Shown: piece after piece, positions 17,485 through 26,927 of the stretch
Numbering within the stretch: position 1 is the first letter of the stretch
Layout of the letters: every line of letters begins with the position of its first letter
From: Shewanella cutis
Lineage (GTDB): Bacteria; Pseudomonadota; Gammaproteobacteria; Enterobacterales; Shewanellaceae
Assembly (NCBI RefSeq): GCF_022410515.1
Contig: NZ_JACSDI010000026.1
Span: forward strand, 1-50,457
Direction of reading: 5' to 3'
Length of the DNA: 50,457 nt
Made by a program: the position numbers and the translations under genes
Notes under the pieces: generated by a model
Told to the model about the DNA's origin: nothing
Database searches by the model: none
What the model saw: the letters and a program-made list of their open reading frames with translations, nothing else

Positions 17485-17557
17485 GTTTTTTGCTAGTAAA
17501 AATAGTGTCTTTAGGATGGATAAAGTGTTCGTTGAATTAAGCTAAATTAACCCTATG

Positions 17558-17584
17558 CCCCAACGCAGATATTGTGCGTTGGGG
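17558..17584 (-). terminator. Hairpin after the SulP gene
   Basis: Perfect 10-base-pair stem CCCCAACGCA/TGCGTTGGGG with a seven-base loop, 20 bases past the transporter stop. The minus-strand T-tract is poor, so efficiency is uncertain. Confidence 0.6.
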
Positions 17585-17603
17585 ATAAAATACCGGCTTG
17601 GGA

Positions 17604-19376
17604 TTAGTGGTTTGCTGCTGGATTAGATTCGATGATATGCTCAAATGATGGTGCCTCGGCTAAGGCTTCTCGCAGGGTCGGATAAAATTTCAATACCCCT
17701 TCAATTGGTTGCACTTTGGCCCTCGCTAAGGTTCTAATAGGCTGAAACTGCAGTTCGGCAATGATCAATTTGGTGTGATTAAGTTTACATTTATCAATTA
17801 GCTTACTGAGTGCAGCAAGACCGCCTGCATCCAGAATTGATACCCCATCCAAGTAAAGTACAATCACTTGCTTATCTTGAGTGAGGCTGGCAATTTCGGC
17901 AAAAATGCGATCGGCTGCGGCAAAAAATAATGGCCCATTAATTTTGAGTACAGCCCAGTCAGCGGGTAGAGATTGATCTACATAGCGTTTGTTACTACTG
18001 ATATCATAAAGCTTGGTCATCTCTGCGATTTCTTTCATAAATAGCAGCGCAGCTAAAATAATCCCCACACTGATGGCGATCACCATATCGAAAATCACAG
18101 TGAGAGAAAAACAGCTTAAAAACACCAATATGTCGCTGGTGGGGGCTGTTTTGAGTAAATGCACTGCTTTTGGTGCCTCACTCATATTCCAAGCCACTAC
18201 CAGTAATAATGCGGCCATCGCCGACATGGGTAAATAGGCTAAAATCCCTGCGAGGGCCACGAGGCCAATTAATACCACTAAGGCGTGGATCATCGACGCG
18301 ATTGGACTTTGAGCGCCAGCTTTTACGTTTGCCGCACTGCGGGCAATTGCTGCGGTTGCAGGGATCCCACCAAAGAAGGGCGCGATAATATTGCCTATCC
18401 CTTGGCCGAGTAATTCACTGTTGGCGCTGTGGCGTTTGCCTGTCATGCCATCAAGCACTACGGCACAGAGTAGTGACTCAATAGCGCCTAACATGGCAAT
18501 GGCAAATGCTGCTGGGAGTAAGGCTTGAAAGGCTGCCAGATTAAATTCAAAGGCTTGACCATTCGGGCCAGTCTGTAGCCAAGGCCATTCAAAGTGAGGC
18601 AAGACCGCGGGAATACCACTGCCAATGCTGCCATCGATTAATTGGTAGTGAAAACGTGTTCCAATGGTTTCAATCTCTGCGCCCATGGCATTGAGTATTA
18701 AGGCGAGGATACTGCCTAAGGCGATAGCGGGAAGGTGTGCCGGTACAGGAATTTTTAATCTAGGCCAGAGTAACATGGTGGCTAAGGTGGCTGCAGCTAT
18801 GAACAGGCTTGGTAGATGAAGCGATGGCAGCGCCTGCCCTAGCGCCATGAGTTTGGCAAAGTACTGCTCTGGCATATGGGCAATCTGCAGACCAAAAAAG
18901 TCTTTTAGCTGTAACGTGGCAATCACTACTCCAATACCAGCGGTAAAGCCTAAGGTGACTGATTCTGGAATGTATAGGATTAATCGGCCAAGTCTTAACA
19001 TCGCCATGGCAACGAGCATCATGCCTGACATAATGGTGGCAATGAGTAAGCCCGCTAAGCCAAATTGCTGGGCTATAGGATAGAGCAATACCACAAAGGC
19101 GGCGGTTGGCCCTGAGACGCTGTAACGGGAGCCGCCCGTCATCGCTATGATAAAACCACCTACAATCGCGGTGTAAAGGCCGTATTGTGGCGGCACGCCG
19201 CTAGCAATCGCTAGAGCCATGGCCAGCGGAATGGCAATAATCCCGACAGTCAGTCCCGCGAGAAGATCTTGTCCAAAACGTTTAAACGAATACCTATCTT
19301 TTACGCACGCTTCGTTAAGGGCGTGCGCAATTCTTAATGAAAACAAATGAGCAGAGTGTGACACGTGTGGGTCCAT
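17604..19376 (-). CDS. SulP family anion transporter with STAS domain
   Basis: 590 residues: an inner-membrane transporter with about 10-14 hydrophobic segments (roughly 30-440) and a C-terminal cytoplasmic STAS domain (about 450-570). The SulP signature is visible near the start (FGQDLLAGLTVGIIAIPLAM; then PPQYGLYTA). The STAS loop LDGVSILDAGG resembles the anti-anti-sigma phosphoacceptor region. Bacterial SulP proteins carry sulfate, bicarbonate, dicarboxylates or other anions; the substrate cannot be assigned here. It is divergent from the VWA lipoprotein gene. Confidence 0.9.
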   Translation of the reverse strand: MDPHVSHSAHLFSLRIAHALNEACVKDRYSFKRFGQDLLAGLTVGIIAIPLAMALAIASGVPPQYGLYTAIVGGFIIAMTGGSRYSVSGPTAAFVVLLYPIAQQFGLAGLLIATIMSGMMLVAMAMLRLGRLILYIPESVTLGFTAGIGVVIATLQLKDFFGLQIAHMPEQYFAKLMALGQALPSLHLPSLFIAAATLATMLLWPRLKIPVPAHLPAIALGSILALILNAMGAEIETIGTRFHYQLIDGSIGSGIPAVLPHFEWPWLQTGPNGQAFEFNLAAFQALLPAAFAIAMLGAIESLLCAVVLDGMTGKRHSANSELLGQGIGNIIAPFFGGIPATAAIARSAANVKAGAQSPIASMIHALVVLIGLVALAGILAYLPMSAMAALLLVVAWNMSEAPKAVHLLKTAPTSDILVFLSCFSLTVIFDMVIAISVGIILAALLFMKEIAEMTKLYDISSNKRYVDQSLPADWAVLKINGPLFFAAADRIFAEIASLTQDKQVIVLYLDGVSILDAGGLAALSKLIDKCKLNHTKLIIAELQFQPIRTLARAKVQPIEGVLKFYPTLREALAEAPSFEHIIESNPAANH

Positions 19377-19576
19377 AAACGCGGCTTATTACAAGGCTCT
19401 ATTCTAGAGTCCAGAAGAATGTTTTTGTGTGATCATAGCTGCAAAAGAAGGGTAAATGTCTTTGTTTTTAATAAATAGTATGCTTGGTCAATTAAATATC
19501 GCAATTTCCTCTGATGAAATAACTCTTTTGTACTTGAACTGCGTTTATGGAGATATACATCATTGAGGGTAAAGTT

Positions 19577-21442
19577 ATGACACATCCATTATATTTATTG
19601 AACGCCCAACTCGTTTCCATCTCCTTAAATAAACAGCGCCACAATGCAGCTGTTTCGGCCTTAACGCTCGCCATTATATTGGGATTGAGTGGTTGTATGG
19701 ATAAACAAACTGAATCGGAGAGTCGTACTGAATTAGCGACTCAAGCTAACGAGGCTGCTGAGCAACAAGCGGCACTTGTGCAACGTGTTGAGGCTGAGCG
19801 GCAGGCTAAAATACAACATGAAAATGAATTGCGTGCCAAATCGAAGGATATACATGCTGAGCATATGCCAACTATCGCTCAATATGCAGCCAATACCAGT
19901 GTTGCCGCTCCCAGGTTAAATGATGGTTTGCAAGGGGCAGTGCTCCCTAAACGTAACCAATTTGAGAAGCAAGTACAAAACGGCATTATGGTCGCGGGTG
20001 AAATTCCTGTATCGACCTTTTCAATTGATGTTGATACCGGCAGTTACACCACGTTAAGGCGGATGTTAAAGGAAGGGCGATTACCTCAAAAAGAGACGCT
20101 ACGTGTTGAAGAAATGCTGAATTATTTTTCTTATGACTACCCTCTACCCAATAAAAATGAGGCGCCATTTAGCGTAACAACCGAGCTTGCATCATCACCT
20201 TATAATGATGACATGATGTTATTGCGCATTGGCTTAAAAGGATATGAGCAGAATAAAGCTGAGCTTGGGGCGAGTAATTTAGTCTTCTTGCTGGATGTTT
20301 CTGGCTCTATGGCGTCTGATGATAAGTTACCTCTGCTGCAAACCGCCTTAAAAATGCTGACTCAACAGCTGGATGCACAGGATAAAGTATCGATTGTAGT
20401 CTACGCGGGGGCTGCAGGCGTGGTGCTCGATGGCGCTGCAGGTAACGATATTCAAATCCTTACCTATGCATTGGAGCAGTTAACTGCTGGTGGTTCAACC
20501 AATGGCGCAGAAGGGATCCAATTGGCTTATCAATTAGCCCAGAAGCACTTTGTTAAAGGTGGCATTAACCGAGTCATTCTCGCAACCGATGGTGATTTTA
20601 ATGTGGGGACCACCAACCTCGATGAGTTAATCGATTTGGTTGAAGCACAGAAAAAACATGGAATTGGCTTGACGACCCTTGGCTTTGGCATGGGTAACTA
20701 CAATGACCATTTAATGGAGCAACTCGCCGATAAAGGTAATGGACAATATGCCTACATTGATTCTGTGAATGAAGCTCGAAAAGTGCTGGTGGAACAGTTA
20801 ACTGCAACACTGCTGACCATCGCCAAAGAGGTAAAAGTGCAAGTTGAGTTTAATCCCGCTTTAGTTTCAGAGTATCGTCTTATTGGTTATGAAAACCGCG
20901 CCTTAGCCCGCGAGGATTTTAATAACGATAAGGTGGACGCTGGAGAAATTGGTGCGGGTCATACAGTTACCGCGCTTTATGAACTTCGCTATGTTGAAAC
21001 GGGTCATATGGCTAATGACAAACTCCGTTATGGTTATAACCCTGATACAGGCAGTGAAAAATATAGCCGTGACGAAATTGCCTATCTTAAATTACGTTAT
21101 CAACTGCCCGACGCGAGTAACAGTCAATTATTGACGTATCCGATAAGGGCCGATCAGAGCGTTAAAACTGTAGACCAAGCCAGTGATGATTTTAGATTTG
21201 CGGCGGCAGTTGCGGGATTAGGGCAGTTACTGAATCAAAGCCACTACTTGCATCAATTTGATTATAATAAACTTAGGGTGCTTACTCGTTCTGCGCTAGG
21301 AGAAGATACAATGGGTTATCGACATGAGTTTATGCAACTTGTTGAAACTGCAACGCTGCTAGCGCAAACGAATCAAGTCCCCATTAAGAAATCCTTTGAT
21401 GCAGAGAACAAACCTTTTCCACCTCAGGATAAACTTCATTAG
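19577..21442 (+). CDS. von Willebrand factor A domain lipoprotein (YfbK-like)
   Basis: 621 residues from ATG 19577, supported by GAGGGT six bases upstream; an ATG ten codons earlier has no ribosome site. A long N-region precedes the lipoprotein signal (LSGC, Cys40), followed by a charged, coiled-coil-like Ala/Glu/Gln segment (about 45-100). The VWA domain has a full MIDAS metal site: DVSGSM at 240-245, a threonine in GGSTNG and an aspartate in ATDGD. The remaining C-terminal part resembles the DUF3520-type end found in YfbK proteins. VWA domains bind protein partners through a metal ion. A sigma-factor gene lies 48 bases downstream, suggesting a signalling or envelope-monitoring role (inference). 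Confidence 0.85.
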   Translation: MTHPLYLLNAQLVSISLNKQRHNAAVSALTLAIILGLSGCMDKQTESESRTELATQANEAAEQQAALVQRVEAERQAKIQHENELRAKSKDIHAEHMPTIAQYAANTSVAAPRLNDGLQGAVLPKRNQFEKQVQNGIMVAGEIPVSTFSIDVDTGSYTTLRRMLKEGRLPQKETLRVEEMLNYFSYDYPLPNKNEAPFSVTTELASSPYNDDMMLLRIGLKGYEQNKAELGASNLVFLLDVSGSMASDDKLPLLQTALKMLTQQLDAQDKVSIVVYAGAAGVVLDGAAGNDIQILTYALEQLTAGGSTNGAEGIQLAYQLAQKHFVKGGINRVILATDGDFNVGTTNLDELIDLVEAQKKHGIGLTTLGFGMGNYNDHLMEQLADKGNGQYAYIDSVNEARKVLVEQLTATLLTIAKEVKVQVEFNPALVSEYRLIGYENRALAREDFNNDKVDAGEIGAGHTVTALYELRYVETGHMANDKLRYGYNPDTGSEKYSRDEIAYLKLRYQLPDASNSQLLTYPIRADQSVKTVDQASDDFRFAAAVAGLGQLLNQSHYLHQFDYNKLRVLTRSALGEDTMGYRHEFMQLVETATLLAQTNQVPIKKSFDAENKPFPPQDKLH

Positions 21443-21489
21443 CATGGAGTAACCTATTTATTCAGTTAGTTAACCAGTAGGGAGCTGTC

Positions 21490-22092
21490 ATGGCACTGGC
21501 GATACCGCAAATTCATGCCCATGAGCATACCGATGAACAGTTAATGCAGCGCTATGCAGAGGGCGATGCCAAAGCGTTTGAGCAGCTTTACCTTAAACAC
21601 AAAGGGGCATTGTATCGCTACTTTGTGCGCCAACTTGGGGATAAACAGCTAGCCGAAGACTTATATCAAGAGACTTGGGGGCGAGTGATCCGTGCAGCTA
21701 CGAATTATGAACCTAGCGCTAAGTTTAATACTTGGTTGTACCGGATTGCTCACAACCTATTGATTGACCATGTAAGAGCGGTAAAGCCAGTCGATTTAGT
21801 GAGTCATGATAATGAGGAAGGTCTCGATACCTTCGCGGGGCAAGCGCAGTCGCAGCCGGATGTACATTGGCAGGAAACACAAAAAAGTCTCTTACTAAAA
21901 AATTGTGTAGCCCTATTGCCTCAAGTACAGAAAGAAGCCTTTATTTTAAATATCGAAATGGGTTTTACCGCCGCTGTGATCAGCGATATTGCAGGTGTGA
22001 CGTTAGAGGCCACGAAGAGCCGTATTCGTTATGCCTATCAAAGCTTAAAAGATTGTGTCAATGCTAAATGGCAGGAGGTTGGTCATGAGTAA
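21490..22092 (+). CDS. ECF-type RNA polymerase sigma factor
   Basis: 200 residues with both core regions: region 2 (about 25-95, with AFEQLYLKHKGALYRYFVRQ, LAEDLYQETWGRVI and FNTWLYRIAHNLLIDHVR) and region 4 (about 135-190, with a helix-turn-helix including DIAGVTLEATKSRIRYAYQSLK). This is group 4 (ECF) architecture. AGGGAG lies before the ATG. It overlaps the next gene by 8 bases, so the two are coupled. Target promoters are not known; autoregulation is plausible but no matching promoter was identified upstream. Confidence 0.9.
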   Translation: MALAIPQIHAHEHTDEQLMQRYAEGDAKAFEQLYLKHKGALYRYFVRQLGDKQLAEDLYQETWGRVIRAATNYEPSAKFNTWLYRIAHNLLIDHVRAVKPVDLVSHDNEEGLDTFAGQAQSQPDVHWQETQKSLLLKNCVALLPQVQKEAFILNIEMGFTAAVISDIAGVTLEATKSRIRYAYQSLKDCVNAKWQEVGHE

Positions 22093-22831
22093 TTCCACTC
22101 TGTCATCCGAAGAACTGGCATTACGCCAAGAAGTCTCAACTTGGTATTTCAAGCAAGCACTCGAAATGCCCCCCGATAGGCTCGACCAAGATATTTTACG
22201 GCTAGCACAAACCCAGTTGTCAGAAAGAAATGTAAGCCAGTTAACGCCCTCGGCAATGCCTATTTGGCGTCGTTTTCCTTGGGTGTTATCAAGCGCGGCC
22301 TCCTTAGTCATCGTCGTTGGCTTGGTGGTGCTAAATCGAGGACAGTTTGAGGAAGACATGGGCGCGCCAGCCGCTTTGACCATGAGTGCACCCATGCCTG
22401 CTCGTGTAGCAACTGATGTGGCTGAGGCTAAAGTGCAAGAGGCTGAAATGACTAGCCAAGCTAGATTGGCAGAAGATACAGCTAAGCAAACTGCGCAAAG
22501 AGAGGTGATGAGGGCGCAAGCAAACATGGCTGCTGAAGAGAATATTCAAGCTAAGTCTCGGTCATTACCGCAAGTTGCTCGCGCACATCCTGAAGGAGAT
22601 GTACAAGCCACCGTAAACACTGATACCGCAGCACTTATGTCGTCTCTAGCACGTTTGCAAGAGCTTATTGAATCTAAAAAAATTCAAGAAGCGTTAGTTT
22701 TAGAGCAAACTCTTGTTAAGCAGTATCCCGAGTTGTCACAAAGTAGCAGTGTTAAAGCAGCTGCGAATGATGCTAAGGCGGTTGTTAAATTTAAAGCCTT
22801 GCAACAACAGCTTCATCCATTGCGCAATTAA
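22085..22831 (+). CDS. Probable membrane-bound anti-sigma partner
   Basis: 248 residues from ATG 22085, chosen because AGGAGG lies six bases upstream. A short cytoplasmic part (1-70) is followed by one transmembrane segment (about 73-92, WVLSSAASLVIVVGLVVL) and a periplasmic, Ala/Glu/Gln-rich, probably helical segment to the end. The topology and position behind an ECF sigma gene fit an anti-sigma factor, but no zinc-binding HxxxCxxC motif is seen in the cytoplasmic part. I do not recognise the family by name. Function as the sigma regulator is inferred from context only. Confidence 0.7.
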   Translation: MSNSTLSSEELALRQEVSTWYFKQALEMPPDRLDQDILRLAQTQLSERNVSQLTPSAMPIWRRFPWVLSSAASLVIVVGLVVLNRGQFEEDMGAPAALTMSAPMPARVATDVAEAKVQEAEMTSQARLAEDTAKQTAQREVMRAQANMAAEENIQAKSRSLPQVARAHPEGDVQATVNTDTAALMSSLARLQELIESKKIQEALVLEQTLVKQYPELSQSSSVKAAANDAKAVVKFKALQQQLHPLRN

Positions 22832-22836
22832 TCCTT

Positions 22837-22877
22837 AATCAGTGGTGAGGTTTCGTTAGGGCTCTCTCACTGATTTT
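22837..22877 (+). terminator. Possible terminator after the VWA-sigma operon
   Basis: AATCAGTG/CACTGATT arms with a loose GC-containing interior, ending in four T. It sits six bases after the last stop of the three-gene unit. Confidence 0.45.
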
Positions 22878-23045
22878 GATGTCCTATTTTGGGCTTGATG
22901 TTGTTTATCGATACATGTTTTTACAGACAGTTATGTTAATTACTTGATCATGGTCATAAAGCAAACAGGAATTCGCCTGTTATATTGGAGATCAATAAAC
23001 GACTTGACTAGTATCAATACTCAGAGCCCAAGTTCAGGAGGCGAT

Positions 23046-23582
23046 ATGCTTAGAAGACTCATGCATGACCATAAACATATAGCAGTGCTATTGAATGTCT
23101 TGAAAAACAAACAGATGAAATTAGTTGAAGGTGAAGCGATTAATTTTATCGTAGTGAGAGACATTGTTGAGTATATGCAAGGATATGCTGAGCGTAGCCA
23201 TCATCCCGTTGAAGACATTATTTATGCTTACTATTTAGCGCATAAGGCAAATGATGAAATTGATAATCTCAGTGCCGAGCATCAAACCGTGACTGCAGCG
23301 TCGTCAGCATTAATGAATACCCTGAACCTGATATTAAGTGACATTGTGGTCGCAAGGGATAAACTGATTGCCGATTTTGCTGAATATGTTGAATTACAAG
23401 AAAAACATATGCAAATGGAGGAGCGGGACATTTTCCCTTTGCTTGCGAAGACGTTAACCGAACATGACTGGAAGGTGATAGAGCAACAATGCCAAGCGTC
23501 TTTAATCGATGATCCGCTATTTCTTGACCGCGAACAGCAAGCCTTCGATGACTTACGTTCTTATTTAAAAAATTCTGAATAG
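23046..23582 (+). CDS. Hemerythrin-like (HHE) domain protein
   Basis: 178 residues from ATG 23046, which has AGGAGG four bases upstream; a longer frame from TTG 22944 has no such site. The protein is all-helical with the ligand pattern of HHE proteins: histidines near the start (MHDHKH), HHPVED at 52-57, EHQTV near 78 and EKHMQMEERDIFP toward the C-terminus. It probably holds a di-iron centre that binds oxygen, nitric oxide or iron in the cytoplasm. Family members act in iron-sulfur repair, oxygen sensing or signalling; none of these can be chosen here. Confidence 0.85.
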   Translation: MLRRLMHDHKHIAVLLNVLKNKQMKLVEGEAINFIVVRDIVEYMQGYAERSHHPVEDIIYAYYLAHKANDEIDNLSAEHQTVTAASSALMNTLNLILSDIVVARDKLIADFAEYVELQEKHMQMEERDIFPLLAKTLTEHDWKVIEQQCQASLIDDPLFLDREQQAFDDLRSYLKNSE

Positions 23583-23613
23583 GGCTATCGGCTAATCAAA
23601 AGAGCACAAAACA

Positions 23614-23638
23614 GAAAAAGCGCCAAAAGCGCTTTTTC
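23614..23638. terminator. Bidirectional terminator
   Basis: GAAAAAGCGC/GCGCTTTTTC stem with a five-base loop between the convergent hemerythrin and DUF3545-like genes. A and T runs on both sides allow use in both directions. Confidence 0.85.
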
Positions 23639-23665
23639 TTTATATGCTGTCAATAAAACAACAGG

Positions 23666-23851
23666 TTACAACTGGATGGTATCTATATCGTAATCAAAGT
23701 TGTTATCAATTTCTTGTAATTCCTTGAGTAAACGATGTTTGTCCTTTAAGGCCTCGATTTCGCGCCACTTACGTTTTTTATTAGAACCTCGTGAGCGGTC
23801 GGGTCTTTCTACAACTTCATCTAGCGCACAACCATAATCTAAACGATCCAT
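23666..23851 (-). CDS. Small DUF3545-like protein
   Basis: 61 residues. Real gene: AGGAGG is placed seven bases before the ATG and a terminator follows. The sequence has an acidic N-terminus, a basic central patch (NKKRKWREIE) and an acidic C-terminus, which matches my recollection of the DUF3545 family of gammaproteobacteria, whose function is unknown. Nucleic-acid contact by the basic patch is possible but not shown. Confidence 0.75.
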   Translation of the reverse strand: MDRLDYGCALDEVVERPDRSRGSNKKRKWREIEALKDKHRLLKELQEIDNNFDYDIDTIQL

Positions 23852-24033
23852 GGTAACCTCCTGTTGTTGTATGTTTTGTCAGCAATTAAATAACATATTT
23901 TTAAAACAGGGTGCAAGAATTATGTTTCATTTGTGTTAACTTGAAATGAAGTTTGAATGATATGCCATTGTTCTTGGCTATTACTTTAGAGATGGTAGCT
24001 AGAATTTTTTTAACTTTATTAACTAGATATAAT

Positions 24034-24061
24034 AAAAAAGCCAGCAATCGCTGGCTTTTTG
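24034..24061 (-). terminator. Terminator after tal-pgi
   Basis: AAAAAAGCCAGC, AATC, GCTGGCTTTTT: a perfect stem with T-tract on the minus strand, immediately after the pgi stop. Confidence 0.9.
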
Positions 24062-24066
24062 TTCGA

Positions 24067-25704
24067 TCAGATTTTACCCCGTCGATAAAGATTAATTAAC
24101 CCATTACTCGACGCATCTAAGGCCGTTGCCTCTTGATCTGCGCCAATACGGGTGAGTACATCATTGCCTAGGGTTTTACCCAGTTCTACGCCCCATTGGT
24201 CGAAGGAATTAATATCCCAAATAGCGCCTTGAACAAAGGTTCTGTGCTCATAGAGGGCAATCAACGAACCTAAGGTTTCTGGTGTGAGTTTATCCATCAG
24301 TAAGGTGTTACTGGGTTTATTGCCCTGCATGACTTTGTGTTTAGCAATAAGTAGCTTTTCCTCGTCGCTTAAGGTGCTTTTACTCAATTCTGCTAGTGCT
24401 TCATCCAAGGTGCGTCCTTGCATGAGCGCTTGGGTTTGTCCAAAACAGTTAGATGCTAACTGATCATGGTGTTCTCCGATCGGATTATGGCTTTGCAGCG
24501 GCATAATAAAATCGGCTGGGATCAAGGCTGTACCTTGGTGTAGCAGCTGGTGGTAAGCGTGTTGACCGTTTGTACCTTCACCGCCCCAAATCACTGGACC
24601 TGTGCTGTAATCGACATGGGTGCCATTGAGTGTGACTGACTTACCGTTACTTTCCATATCAAGTTGTTGAAAGTAAGCTGGAAGTCCACGTAGGTAATGA
24701 TCATAGGTCAATACAACATGGCTTTGAGCATTAAAGAAGTTACCGTACCACAGGGAGAGCATTCCCATAATAACAGGCATATTTTCCGCCAGAGGCGCAT
24801 TGGCAAAATGGGTATCCATTTGCTGTGCCCCCTTTAGTAGAGCTCTAAAGTTATCCATGCCGATGAGTAAGGCAATAGGCAAACCAATGGCAGACCACAG
24901 AGAATAGCGACCTCCAACCCAGTCCCACATCGGGAAGATATTGTCGGCATCGATACCAAACTCAGTTGCTTTTGCCACATTAGAGGTGACTGCAGCAAAG
25001 TGCTTAGCTACATCAGACTGTGAACCACCTTTCGCTAAAAACCACGCTTTTGCCGTTAAGGTGTTGGTGAGCGTTTCTTGTGTACCAAAAGACTTAGACG
25101 ACATGATAAACAGGGTGGTTTCAGGATCGAGCAGCTTGAGTTTTTCACTGATCGAGGTGCCATCGACGTTTGCAACAAAATGGCAATTGAGACCTGTTAT
25201 CCAGTATGGGCGTAAGGCTTGGGAAACAATTTTAGGGCCAAGGAATGAACCACCGATACCGATACTGACAATATCGGTAATGGCTTTGCCTGTGTAGCCT
25301 TTCCACAGTCTTGAGGTGACTGAAGTGACAAACTGCTGCATCTTGTTCAGCGTTTGCTGTACTTCAGGAACGATATCTTGACCTTCGGCAATGATGGATT
25401 GGTCCACGGTGCTGCGCAGTGCGGTATGCAAAACGGCACGTTTTTCGGTGGTGTTAATGATATCACCGGCAAACATCGCCTTGATTTTAGCGTCAAGCTT
25501 GGCTTCTTGCGCCAGTGTCAGCAGTAAGTTGAGAGTCTCAGGTGTTGCTCTATTTTTTGAATAATCTAAAAATAGGCCGCAGCTTGAAAGCGACATTTTG
25601 GTAAAGCGTGCAGGATCTGATGCAAATAACTCACGCATATGCGGAATATTTTGGCTATGGGCCGATAAAGCCTGCCAGGTTGTGCTTTGGGTCAAGATGG
25701 TCAT
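24067..25704 (-). CDS. pgi: Glucose-6-phosphate isomerase
   Basis: 545 residues (Escherichia coli 549). Interconverts glucose 6-phosphate and fructose 6-phosphate. Family motifs seen include IGIGGSFLGPKIV and MSSKSFGTQETLTN near the sugar-phosphate site, WDWVGGRYSLWSAIGLP, and GGEGTNGQHAYHQLLHQG. It lies 20 bases behind tal, so tal-pgi is one operon, joining the non-oxidative pentose phosphate branch to hexose phosphates. Confidence 0.96.
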   Translation of the reverse strand: MTILTQSTTWQALSAHSQNIPHMRELFASDPARFTKMSLSSCGLFLDYSKNRATPETLNLLLTLAQEAKLDAKIKAMFAGDIINTTEKRAVLHTALRSTVDQSIIAEGQDIVPEVQQTLNKMQQFVTSVTSRLWKGYTGKAITDIVSIGIGGSFLGPKIVSQALRPYWITGLNCHFVANVDGTSISEKLKLLDPETTLFIMSSKSFGTQETLTNTLTAKAWFLAKGGSQSDVAKHFAAVTSNVAKATEFGIDADNIFPMWDWVGGRYSLWSAIGLPIALLIGMDNFRALLKGAQQMDTHFANAPLAENMPVIMGMLSLWYGNFFNAQSHVVLTYDHYLRGLPAYFQQLDMESNGKSVTLNGTHVDYSTGPVIWGGEGTNGQHAYHQLLHQGTALIPADFIMPLQSHNPIGEHHDQLASNCFGQTQALMQGRTLDEALAELSKSTLSDEEKLLIAKHKVMQGNKPSNTLLMDKLTPETLGSLIALYEHRTFVQGAIWDINSFDQWGVELGKTLGNDVLTRIGADQEATALDASSNGLINLYRRGKI

Positions 25705-25724
25705 CGAATTGTCTCCGAAGATAC

Positions 25725-26681
25725 TTAGTTTGCCAGTTTTGCCTTGAGCATGACTTCGAGTTTGCCTTGGTCTATAGCAAAGTTACGGATACCTTCAGCT
25801 AACTTATCGACAGCCATCGCATCTTGGTTGAATTCCCAACGGAATTGCGCTTCTGTTAATGGTTCACCTGCGGCAACTGTTGTGCTTGTCGGGACAAGTT
25901 TTGGCTGAATAGCCACTTGCGAATTGGCTAATTCTTCAAGTAATGAAGGACCAATTGTTAGGCGGTCACAGCCTGCTAACTCTATGATTTCACCAATATT
26001 ACGGAAACTTGCACCCATTACTACAGTGTTATAGCCATGCTGTTTGTAGTAGTTGTAAATTTCGGTTACAGAAACGACACCTGGATCATTTACTGCGTCG
26101 TACTCTTTGCCTGTGTCTTTTTTGTACCAGTCGAGGATGCGGCCAACGAATGGAGAAATTAAGTACACGCCAGCTTCAGCACAGGCTCGTGCCTGCGCAA
26201 AGCTGAATAGCAGCGTTAAGTTACAGTTGATACCTTCTTGCTCTAATTCTTTGGCGGCACAAATACCTTCCCAAGTTGATGCAAGTTTGATCAAAATACG
26301 AGATTTATCTACACCAGCTTCCTGATATAGGCGAACTAGTTTGTGCGCTTTCGCAATAGATTTTTCTTTATCGAAGGATAAGCGGGCATCGACTTCAGTT
26401 GAGATTCGACCTGGAACGAGTTTTAGAATTTCGACTCCAATGTTGACGGCAAGTTTATCGCTGGCATCATCAATCTGTTGCTCAATATCAGTACTTTGTA
26501 ATTTAGCCCATGCGATGGCATTGTCGATTAGCGCGCTATACTCAGGGATTTGTGATGCTTTTAAAATGAGTGATGGGTTAGTGGTTGCGTCTTCTGGTTG
26601 ATAGCGCTTAATTGCTTCAATATCGCCAGTATCGGCCACAATAGTAGTGTATGACTTGAGTTGCTCTAATGTATTTGCCAT
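25725..26681 (-). CDS. tal: Transaldolase
   Basis: 318 residues. Transfers a three-carbon unit between sugar phosphates in the pentose phosphate pathway. Schiff-base lysine K132 lies in RILIKLAST, the same number as in Escherichia coli TalB. The start is the ATG at 26681, with AAGGA eight bases upstream; an ATG three codons earlier abuts the ribosome site and is less likely. First gene of the tal-pgi operon. Confidence 0.95.
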   Translation of the reverse strand: MANTLEQLKSYTTIVADTGDIEAIKRYQPEDATTNPSLILKASQIPEYSALIDNAIAWAKLQSTDIEQQIDDASDKLAVNIGVEILKLVPGRISTEVDARLSFDKEKSIAKAHKLVRLYQEAGVDKSRILIKLASTWEGICAAKELEQEGINCNLTLLFSFAQARACAEAGVYLISPFVGRILDWYKKDTGKEYDAVNDPGVVSVTEIYNYYKQHGYNTVVMGASFRNIGEIIELAGCDRLTIGPSLLEELANSQVAIQPKLVPTSTTVAAGEPLTEAQFRWEFNQDAMAVDKLAEGIRNFAIDQGKLEVMLKAKLAN

Positions 26682-26883
26682 GAAAAACATCCTTCTCAGA
26701 TAGCGGTCAAAACTCAGAAATTAACTGATGACTATTAGAAGCGATTTTGCCAAATTTTCCAACCATCAATGTAAAAAAATTACAAAAATGGTGAAACTAT
26801 ATCGTTTCTTGCTGAATATTGTGTTTGTAGCACTCTATCAGCCCAAGCGCCATCAGATTAGATAGTGTAGATGCCGTAAAAAC

Positions 26884-26912
26884 AAAAAGTCGCTGCAAGC
26901 AGCGACTTTTTT
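26884..26912 (-). terminator. Terminator after the OmpA-like gene
   Basis: AAAAAGTCGCTG, CAAG/CAGCGACTTTTT stem with T-tract on the minus strand, 16 bases past the stop codon. Confidence 0.88.
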
Positions 26913-26927
26913 ATTCTAACAGTGCAA

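Noticed and set aside
17462..17490. PurR-type operator at the purEK promoter
   Set aside because: Only about 5 of 14 positions outside the central CG agree with the known consensus.
22944..23045. 34-residue extension of the hemerythrin-like protein
   Set aside because: Begins with TTG without a ribosome site, while AGGAGG precedes the ATG at 23046.
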